Shown one piece after another: positions 9,624-15,945 of a stretch of 27,742 nucleotides of DNA. This stretch comes from Willaertia magna (Eukaryota; Heterolobosea; Eutetramitea; Acrasida; Naegleriidae), in NCBI GenBank assembly GCA_902984215.1, contig CADWAF010000086.1, positions 1 to 27,742 on the forward strand, given 5' to 3'. The translations under genes and the position numbers were made by a program. Numbering within the stretch: position 1 is the first letter of the stretch; each line of letters starts with the position of its first letter. A model generated the notes under the pieces. It was not told the origin of the DNA and searched no databases. It was given only the letters and a program-made list of their open reading frames with translations.

Positions 9624-11018
9624 TTACTTTCTCTTTAATTTCTTTAATAATAAATAAATAAAATGAATTAATCTTTCTAATAAAGATTTACCATGTTCAT
9701 TTTCATAAATTGGATTAAATCTCCTAATTAAAATATTAAACATGGATCCAAAAAATAATGCTATAATAGTACATGTTAATGTAATAACATTATATGGCAT
9801 ACTAAAATCAGGTGTAGGTAAACTAATTAATAAACTATTACTATATAAAGTATATAAATTATTATTTATTTTAATTATACTACTACTTTTATCAAATCCT
9901 CTATTTGCATCAGGTGCATAAGATGTATATTTTAAATAAATTTTATCAAAATCTATTTTTATATCTATATTATTTTGTAAATTATTATTTTGTAAAGAAT
10001 ATTCTTGTAAATTATTAAAACATAATTCTAATATTGTATTTCTATTTTTAGATGATAATAATTTAATATTATTTATAGGTATATTTACTTTTAAAGTATG
10101 TATATAAATATTAAAATAAAATGGTATTAAATCATAAATACATAAATTATCCATAAATGTATTATTTAATATTTCTATATTTGTAATTAATTTACCATTA
10201 TTATATCCATTAAATTGTTCATATCTTTTTATAGAAATAGGTGATTCTATAAATATATTATTATCTATATTTCTATTTATAGTAGATATTCCATATGGTA
10301 TAATTTGATTATTTATAGAATTATCTAATTCATTATTAATTCTATAAATATTTATTTCTATATTTGTTTTATTTAAATAAATATTCATATTTATATATTT
10401 AGAATTAAATAATATATTTGGTATTAAATATTTACTTAATCCAATCTTTCCTCTATATGGTAATATAGATAAAATTGGTGATAAATTTTCAGTACAAACT
10501 GTCTCTTCATTTAAAGTACCATAAATAGTATTTTTATTTAAAAAATGAAATACTCCACTTTCATATACTTTTTTAGAAATTAAAAAATTTAAACTTGTAC
10601 AAAATAGTCCACTTAATTCATTTACTAAATAAATATATTTATTTTCAATTGAAATATCTTCTAAATTTGGTGAAAATGTTACATTTAAAGTAACACCTGA
10701 TGGAGATAATAAATTTGGTAATGATATTTTTGGGATACCCCATTCTAAATAGTTATATCTACCTTTTGTAAAAGATAATTGTAATTCATTTAAATTATAT
10801 TTATTTATTAAATAATAAATATTTTTAATTTGAAATTGATATTGATATAAATAATGTATTTTATCTAATAATTTATATGTATTTATAGATTCCATATAGG
10901 TTGATTTTATTTCTTCTTTTTCTTCTATTCTACTAGTAGTTGTAGCAGTATTAGCCAGCGTTCCGATAGAAAGAATGAAAAGAAAGAAGAAGCATAGTAT
11001 ACAATAAGGAATCTTCAT
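9624..11018 (-). CDS. PIGT: GPI transamidase subunit PIG-T (Gpi16)
   Basis: 464-aa type I ER membrane protein of the complex that cleaves the C terminus of a precursor protein and attaches the GPI anchor. Residues 1-22 are a signal peptide (KIPYCILCFFFLFILSIGTLA). Family segments appear in order: LSGLFCTSLNF, VCTENLSPILSILPYRGKIGL (C175 sits where the cysteine linked to the PIG-K/Gpi8 protease lies in known PIG-T proteins), ISIKRYEQFNGYNNGKL, PFYFNIYIHTLKV, and PTPDFSMPYNVITLTCTIIA entering the C-terminal transmembrane helix at about 410-432. A basic tail (LLKKLKRK) follows. Length is close to that of family members, somewhat shorter than the human protein. Codon use is extremely AT-rich with many Asn/Ile codons. 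An AATAAA hexamer overlaps the stop (9620-9625). The CSC1-like gene follows on the same strand with almost no gap. Confidence 0.9.
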   Translation of the reverse strand: MKIPYCILCFFFLFILSIGTLANTATTTSRIEEKEEIKSTYMESINTYKLLDKIHYLYQYQFQIKNIYYLINKYNLNELQLSFTKGRYNYLEWGIPKISLPNLLSPSGVTLNVTFSPNLEDISIENKYIYLVNELSGLFCTSLNFLISKKVYESGVFHFLNKNTIYGTLNEETVCTENLSPILSILPYRGKIGLSKYLIPNILFNSKYINMNIYLNKTNIEINIYRINNELDNSINNQIIPYGISTINRNIDNNIFIESPISIKRYEQFNGYNNGKLITNIEILNNTFMDNLCIYDLIPFYFNIYIHTLKVNIPINNIKLLSSKNRNTILELCFNNLQEYSLQNNNLQNNIDIKIDFDKIYLKYTSYAPDANRGFDKSSSIIKINNNLYTLYSNSLLISLPTPDFSMPYNVITLTCTIIALFFGSMFNILIRRFNPIYENEHGKSLLERLIHFIYLLLKKLKRK

Positions 11019-11070
11019 TTTTTTTTTATAATTTTTTTTTTATAATTTTTTTTTATAATTTTTTTTTTAA
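11019..11070 (+). repeat. Tandem T-run/ATAA repeat in the PIG-T 5' leader
   Basis: Runs of 9-10 T are separated by ATAA three times, a unit of 13-14 bases in about 3.5 copies. It lies directly against the PIG-T start codon, so on the coding strand it reads as poly(A) blocks with TTAT spacers ending at the ATG. It would make an A-rich, unstructured leader or a nucleosome-free promoter; which of the two cannot be told. Length variation between strains or assembly error is likely. Confidence 0.8.
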
Positions 11071-11175
11071 TATACAAAAATGATACAATTCATCTTGATC
11101 ATCATCTTCTTCTAATAAGAAAATGCGTTAGTCCAATGGAAAAAAGAATGCATTAGATAAGAATACAAAAAAAAA

Positions 11176-11808
11176 TTAATTTTTTCTTAAATTTTCTAAT
11201 CTTGCTTCTAAATCATCCTTTTCTTCTTCTTCTTCATGTTCTAAATTCTTAATTTTTGTATTTGGAGTTTTACCTAATTTTCCATCCATATCTAAACCAA
11301 TTTCATCTAAAACTTGATTAACTAAATCATTCTCTTCATCTTCATCACCTTCCATTACATCATCCATCATATCATCAACCATTTCTTCTTTCATATCCAT
11401 CATTTCATTTTGTTTCATAAATTCTTGCATAATCTTTTGCATTTCAGGTAAATTTAATTGTTTATTCATTAAAGTCATTGTTTTAGATACTCCTTTCATT
11501 GCATTAGTCATTTCATTAGTTGAATTTAATGTAGTTAATTGTAATGATATTGCTTGTAATTGAGCTTTCATTTTATGCATTTTAGTTATATGTTTACGTG
11601 TACGAACTAAATCTTTAGCCATAATTTTAACTGAATCCATTTGATTTTGTCTTGCTAATCTTCTCATATCATTTATTAATTTCTTTTCTTGATTTTGTAA
11701 TTTTATTCTTTCTCTTTCCATTTGTCTTATTGTACGTTCTATATTACGTTTATATTCTCTCATTAATTCTTTAGGTGTTTTCTTCTTTCCAAATATTGCT
11801 TCTAACAT
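11176..11808 (-). CDS. VPS2: ESCRT-III subunit CHMP2A/Vps2
   Basis: 210-aa Snf7-family protein, close to the usual CHMP2A length (about 220). ESCRT-III polymers drive membrane scission away from the cytosol in multivesicular-body formation, cytokinesis and membrane repair; CHMP2/Vps2 caps the polymer and recruits the AAA ATPase Vps4. Visible: the basic helix-1 region from the N terminus (FGKKKTPKELMREYKRNIER), the long coiled-coil core with Met/Gln-rich helices (LPEMQKIMQEFMKQNEMMDM), an acidic stretch (DEDEENDLVNQVLDEIGLDM), and a C-terminal MIM1 motif (DLEARLENLRK) that binds the MIT domain of Vps4. The acidic middle plus MIM1 is the autoinhibitory arrangement of the family. No introns. The start lies about 40 bp from the start of the divergent Vms1-like gene. 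Confidence 0.93.
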   Translation of the reverse strand: MLEAIFGKKKTPKELMREYKRNIERTIRQMERERIKLQNQEKKLINDMRRLARQNQMDSVKIMAKDLVRTRKHITKMHKMKAQLQAISLQLTTLNSTNEMTNAMKGVSKTMTLMNKQLNLPEMQKIMQEFMKQNEMMDMKEEMVDDMMDDVMEGDEDEENDLVNQVLDEIGLDMDGKLGKTPNTKIKNLEHEEEEEKDDLEARLENLRKN

Positions 11809-11848
11809 TTTGTTGTTGTTAAGGTATTTTTTTTATTTGATTTTTTGT
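11809..11848. promoter_or_regulatory. 40-bp divergent intergenic region between VPS2 and Vms1-like gene
   Basis: The two ATG codons face away from each other across only 40 bases, made largely of TTG repeats and T-runs on the + strand. Core promoters of both genes must overlap here or extend into the opposing coding sequence. No TATA box or other known element is recognisable, so this is called from geometry alone. Confidence 0.45.
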
Positions 11849-13207
11849 ATGATTTTATTGTATGTAGCCTTCATTTTTCTTTCTCCCTTTTTTCTATTGA
11901 AAGTTGTAACTTTGGATAAAGTAAATAAAGATTTTGAAAGAAAACAAATCAATAGAATAAAAGAAAGATTAAAAAGTAGTACAACAGAAGATGAAGAATT
12001 TGAAATAAATGAACTATCTAGTCCAACAATTAAAAAAATTATAGATTTAGAAAATTTAAAAGAACAAAGTATAATTTTATCTAAACATATTAAAATTATA
12101 AATTCAATTTTATTATTTATTTTAAATTTTCAAACAAATGAAAATATTTTAAATTATTGTTTAATTAATAATAATTGGAATAATTTAATTAAAGCACATC
12201 GTTCATTATTTATTAGATTAAATAAAAAAAAGAAAAAACATTTATTTTTTAGTAAACATTTAATTACACAATTACCTTCTTATTTATTAGAAATACCATT
12301 TACTTTTCATTCATTGTCAGGTGTCAATCAAACTAAAATTGTTTTAAAATTAGATACACAACCAATTATCTACATTTCATTTTACAAAATATTATTTCAA
12401 ATATTTGAATATTTATTTCCAAACAATAATCAAAATGAAAATTTATTTTTTTTATCAAATAATGAAAATAAATTAAAACAATTATTTAATTTAAAATTAG
12501 ATTATCAATCATTATTATTTAATTTAAGGAATCATTTCTTTTACAATGGTTGTTTTGTTCTATTCTGTCATGGTGGTCATTTTGCTAGTTGTTATTTTGA
12601 GAAGAATAAAAAAGATAAACAAATTAATTCTTTAGAAAAGGATTCATTAGTTCCAACTTTACATAAAACATTTCATGCATATGTAACTAGAAAGAAACAA
12701 GGTAAAAGACAAGTAGCTAAAGATCAAAGTAAAAGATGTAAATCTGTTGGTTCAGAAATTAGAAGATTACAAGAAGAACATTTTAAATTAAAATCAAGAA
12801 AGTTTTTATCTGATTGGAGTAATGTTTTATCTAAAAGAGAAACTATTATTTTAAGTCAAACACCTGGTCCTTATAATGAATATACTATATTTAATAAAGG
12901 AGGAGATGAATTTAAAGTTAATACTAACAGTTCAGTAGTTGATAATGAAGAAGATGAAGAATTAAAGATTGTGAAGAGTAAGGAAAATAAGTATGAAGAG
13001 TATAATGATAAGAAGTACACATGTCCTTTTACTAAGGAACAAACATTTACTATTCCTGCTGTAAAACAAATTAATACTTCTCAACCTAATCATTCATCTT
13101 GTTTAGAGACAAGAGATGAAATTCTTTCTGTTTGGATTTTAGATGAAATTGGATTAAATCAATTATTAAATAATAATGAAGAAGAAAGCACAACAAGTAA
13201 TCAATAA
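11849..13207 (+). CDS. Vms1/ANKZF1-like peptidyl-tRNA hydrolase (VLRF1 domain), membrane-anchored minimal form
   Basis: 452-aa protein related to yeast Vms1 and human ANKZF1, which release stalled nascent chains from 60S subunits in ribosome-associated quality control. The VLRF1 (eRF1-like) core is seen from VLFCHGGHFASCYF through TLHKTFHAYVTRKKQGKRQVAKDQ to KSVGSEIRRLQEEHF and WSNVLSKRETIILSQTPG. The release loop reads GKRQ; Q288 corresponds to the catalytic glutamine, with the intervening residues changed from Vms1's GSQ. Residues 1-18 (MILLYVAFIFLSPFFLLKVV) form a hydrophobic anchor. No classical C2H2 finger, ankyrin repeats or Vms1-type VIM tail can be seen. The initiator is the only methionine of the whole protein, so the start is forced unless an upstream exon exists. 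Its coding end overlaps the next gene by 7 bases, and AATAAA overlaps the stop at 13203-13208. Confidence 0.78.
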   Translation: MILLYVAFIFLSPFFLLKVVTLDKVNKDFERKQINRIKERLKSSTTEDEEFEINELSSPTIKKIIDLENLKEQSIILSKHIKIINSILLFILNFQTNENILNYCLINNNWNNLIKAHRSLFIRLNKKKKKHLFFSKHLITQLPSYLLEIPFTFHSLSGVNQTKIVLKLDTQPIIYISFYKILFQIFEYLFPNNNQNENLFFLSNNENKLKQLFNLKLDYQSLLFNLRNHFFYNGCFVLFCHGGHFASCYFEKNKKDKQINSLEKDSLVPTLHKTFHAYVTRKKQGKRQVAKDQSKRCKSVGSEIRRLQEEHFKLKSRKFLSDWSNVLSKRETIILSQTPGPYNEYTIFNKGGDEFKVNTNSSVVDNEEDEELKIVKSKENKYEEYNDKKYTCPFTKEQTFTIPAVKQINTSQPNHSSCLETRDEILSVWILDEIGLNQLLNNNEEESTTSNQ

Positions 13208-13866
13208 AATAATTCTTCAAAAGAAGATATTTCATTAAACCAATTAGAACATGCTTTTGGTGAAGTGAATCTTAAAACCTTTAGGTGAGGATACTCTTTT
13301 ATCCATTTCTTTAAATTTTCTTTATGGGAATGAAATGCTCTGATTTGAAATAGGAATAAGGAATCTGATGTGAATAGTTGAGTGAAAAGACTTTCATAAT
13401 TTTCTCCACAACATTTCTCTTTGTAAATCCACCTTGTTACAGTTCTGTATAACAACCTTAAAAAGATTACAATGTAAGGGTAATCTAACCAAATAACAAG
13501 AGAAATATCGTCGGACACTAAATCAGTAAATTTACTTGCTCTTCCATCTATTATCCAAGGTTTATTGCTTTCCTCTGCTTTATTCATTTCCTTTTTGATT
13601 TCTTCTTTGAAGGCACTGAGAGATCTTGATTGCCAATTAGGGAGAAATCTTAAATCATCTAGCTCAATAAAATGTAAGTTATACTTCAAACTTAGTTGTT
13701 TTGCAAGGTATGACTTGCCACAACCACTACCACCATATACCAAAATGTTTTTCTTCAAACCAACGCAACTACCTTTTTGGATTATTTGGACTTCTTCTCC
13801 TTTAATGAATAATGTAACACTATAAAACAAAAGAACAACAAAAATACATATCAATATTTCAAACAT
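13201..13866 (-). CDS. FlaR/adenylate-kinase-like P-loop kinase with N-terminal membrane anchor
   Basis: 221-aa P-loop NTPase. Walker A is GGSGCGKS (residues 45-52), followed by the pattern of the small FlaR-related 'topology modulation' kinases: a short strand ending in an acidic pair (FIELDDLRFLPNW), WIIDGRAS, and a Walker-B-like strand LVIWLDYPYIVIFLRLLYR. Such proteins occur in bacteria and some fungi and protists; the phosphate acceptor is not established. Residues about 3-21 (EILICIFVVLLFYSVTLFI) are a transmembrane helix or signal anchor, unusual for this soluble family. The start is the ATG after GAAAAA. The stop is TGA, showing TGA is a real terminator here. Convergent with the Vms1-like gene, sharing 13201-13207, so mature 3' UTRs must be antisense to each other. 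A bacterial origin by transfer is possible but not demonstrable from sequence alone. Confidence 0.72.
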   Translation of the reverse strand: MFEILICIFVVLLFYSVTLFIKGEEVQIIQKGSCVGLKKNILVYGGSGCGKSYLAKQLSLKYNLHFIELDDLRFLPNWQSRSLSAFKEEIKKEMNKAEESNKPWIIDGRASKFTDLVSDDISLVIWLDYPYIVIFLRLLYRTVTRWIYKEKCCGENYESLFTQLFTSDSLFLFQIRAFHSHKENLKKWIKEYPHLKVLRFTSPKACSNWFNEISSFEELFY

Positions 13867-13966
13867 TTTTTCAAACAAAACCTTGATCTTCCCTCTCCAA
13901 CAATTTGCAAACTCAAAAGCTAAAGATTTGTTTTTAGGTCAAATTTTGAAAAATTGATGGCTGAAC

Positions 13967-14038
13967 TCTCAAGTAGTGCAGAGGTTAGCATATCGGATTC
14001 CCATTCCGAAGACAAGGGTTCGAATCCCTTCTTGAGAA
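13967..14038 (+). tRNA. tRNA-Gly, anticodon CCC
   Basis: A full 72-nt cloverleaf folds by eye. The acceptor stem TCTCAAG pairs with CTTGAGA. The D arm GTGC/GCAT includes one G-U pair. The anticodon stem is TCGGA/TCCGA with loop TTCCCAT, anticodon CCC (reads GGG). The variable loop is AGAC, the T arm AAGGG-TTCGAAT-CCCTT, and the discriminator base A. Internal A box (TAGTGCAGAGG) and B box (GGTTCGAATCC) match the RNA polymerase III consensus. There is no intron. GGG is a rare codon at this base composition, so this is probably a low-demand isoacceptor. Confidence 0.96.
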
Positions 14039-14061
14039 AAAATTGATATGGTTGAAGGGAG

Positions 14062-14066
14062 TTTTT
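14062..14066 (+). terminator. RNA polymerase III terminator (T5) for tRNA-Gly
   Basis: The first run of five T on the non-template strand lies 24 bases past the tRNA 3' end, a normal place for Pol III release. It is also just outside the 3' end of the ADP-ribosylglycohydrolase gene on the other strand. Confidence 0.6.
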
Positions 14067-14081
14067 GCAAACTTAATTTTA

Positions 14082-15875
14082 TTACATAGTGTGTAATTCT
14101 ACCCTGTTTGTAGCATTGCCATAAACATGTCTGTTGTTGTCATTAATAACGAAAGGAACATGTCTATCAATCACAGCGTGCTGGAATAACTCAACGCTTA
14201 ATGTTAAAAATCTTTCCCTGTTAACGTAGTCATCTATTGTTTCCATTTGATTATTTCCCAAAGTAAATTCTTTTGATTTTCTTTCCCTCAAAATTTCAAT
14301 CAAAACATTAATATAATTCTTTTCAATTCTATTACTCTCAAAAATTAATTGTTTAGGTATCCAATTACTTCCAAATCTAGCTCCTAATAAATAACCAACA
14401 ATTGCACCAATAGTATCAGTATCATAACCTAATGTAATGACAGATCTTAAAATTAAATTAGGGAAAGTATTAAATACATCATTACTGTCAACTGTGGTTG
14501 TGTCAATATTACTTTTATCACCATGACAATAATAAATAATATCTGGATTTTCTGGTATTAAACAACAACAAATTGAATGTAATCCACCTAATAAACAAAA
14601 ACCTTGATTAACATGAGCCCTCATATTTTTCTTTTCAGGTTTATAAATTCTAGCTAATTCACTAATCTTTTCTCTTAATTTACTTAATAATGTAACTTCT
14701 TGTTCAGTTCCTCTTAATTCTTTATATAATTTAAATAATTGTTCTAAACATTCTGAAATAGCATGTTCTGTGTGTAATGTTTTGTAAATATGCCACTTTA
14801 ATTGGTTTGATTTTTCATTCTTTAATTTCTTTAATTCATTCTTTTTATCTTTCTTTTCTTCTTTGCTTTCTTCTTTCTTTTCTTTAATTTCCTTTTCAAT
14901 AATCTCAGCTTCATTCCACCATTTTGTTTCAGCTTCTCTTACAATGTTAACCAAATTCTCTAAAATCCAATCAATTGCTGCATTATTATCTTTCACTTCA
15001 ATAAACTTGTAGGCACACAAGTTAACTGCAAAACAACATGAAGCACCTTCAATTGCAGCATGAGTTGTAAAACATTGTTCAAAAGAATACTTCTCAATTA
15101 ATTTAATAATATCTTCATTATTATTGTAATGATATAATGCATAACATGTTGGTGCAATTGATCCTCTCATTATTCCACCAATTCCACTAGAAGGACTTCC
15201 ACTTTTCTTTGCTGAAATACCTTTCTTTAATTTTGTAAAAGCTGCTGAACTGTTTTGACCATAATCTCTGAATGCTTTAACGTTTTCACCAATTAATGTT
15301 AAATTATTATTTGAATCTTTTAATTTACAATTATTATCTTCAAATCCTCTAATTAACCATTTACCCCAAATGTCACAAAATTCTTTATCGTTATTTAATA
15401 ATTCATATTCAATCATTGAATTAATTAATGCCATTCCTTGTTGAGTATCATCTGAAGTAATACCTGGAAATCTACATTTTCCTAAAAACATTTCGAAAGA
15501 TGTTTTCTTTCTGTTTTTTTCTTGTTTATCTCCCAATTCTAATTTTCTTGTTTGAATTAAATCACTGGAAGGAAAGATTAATTGTTCTTCTTTTTGTCCT
15601 TTTAAAAGAATTTCAAAAGGATTTTGTAATTGATAAACATTGTTAACTTTTAAAAATAAAGATTTAAAATCATAAATATTTAATAATGATTTATCTCCAA
15701 ACCACTTTTCAATTTCATCTTGTCTACCACCTTCAACTGGACAACCTGTTAAATCACCAAAACTTAATCCCAAAATACTTCCAACCATACGATCTTCTTG
15801 TTCAGAAGTTGTCTTAATTGAGAAATTAGGTGATAAATTATCGACGTAACATGTTTGAATAGATCCAGTAATCAT
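14082..15875 (-). CDS. ADP-ribosylglycohydrolase (ARH/DraG) family protein with Lys/Glu-rich insertion
   Basis: 597-aa protein of the ARH/DraG fold, whose members remove ADP-ribose from proteins or act on related ADP-ribosyl compounds using two Mg ions. The metal ligands are present: the N-terminal RMVGSILGLSFGDLTGCPVE helix, TSDDTQQG (S141, D142, D143) and GYDTDTIGAIVGYLLGARFG (D485, D487). Compared with the usual 300-360 aa it is much longer. Extra sequence lies at about 50-130 and in a Lys/Glu-rich, probably coiled-coil insertion at about 310-365 (EIIEKEIKEKKEESKEEKKD). The catalytic core looks intact, so activity is likely; whether it is ARH1-, ARH3- or DraG-like cannot be decided. AATAAA overlaps the stop at 14078-14083. 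Only 70 bp separate its start from the end of the EF-G gene upstream. Confidence 0.87.
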   Translation of the reverse strand: MITGSIQTCYVDNLSPNFSIKTTSEQEDRMVGSILGLSFGDLTGCPVEGGRQDEIEKWFGDKSLLNIYDFKSLFLKVNNVYQLQNPFEILLKGQKEEQLIFPSSDLIQTRKLELGDKQEKNRKKTSFEMFLGKCRFPGITSDDTQQGMALINSMIEYELLNNDKEFCDIWGKWLIRGFEDNNCKLKDSNNNLTLIGENVKAFRDYGQNSSAAFTKLKKGISAKKSGSPSSGIGGIMRGSIAPTCYALYHYNNNEDIIKLIEKYSFEQCFTTHAAIEGASCCFAVNLCAYKFIEVKDNNAAIDWILENLVNIVREAETKWWNEAEIIEKEIKEKKEESKEEKKDKKNELKKLKNEKSNQLKWHIYKTLHTEHAISECLEQLFKLYKELRGTEQEVTLLSKLREKISELARIYKPEKKNMRAHVNQGFCLLGGLHSICCCLIPENPDIIYYCHGDKSNIDTTTVDSNDVFNTFPNLILRSVITLGYDTDTIGAIVGYLLGARFGSNWIPKQLIFESNRIEKNYINVLIEILRERKSKEFTLGNNQMETIDDYVNRERFLTLSVELFQHAVIDRHVPFVINDNNRHVYGNATNRVELHTM

Positions 15876-15945
15876 TCACTTCCAAGAATGAAAAATAAAA
15901 TTCAAAGTTGAAAATGTTTATTACAAAATTTTGTTCTCTACAAGT

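Noticed and set aside
7156..11018. Fusion of PIG-T with the CSC1-like channel into one protein
   Set aside because: PIG-T ends naturally after its transmembrane helix and basic tail, with two stop codons and an AATAAA hexamer; the channel frame is separated by a stop.
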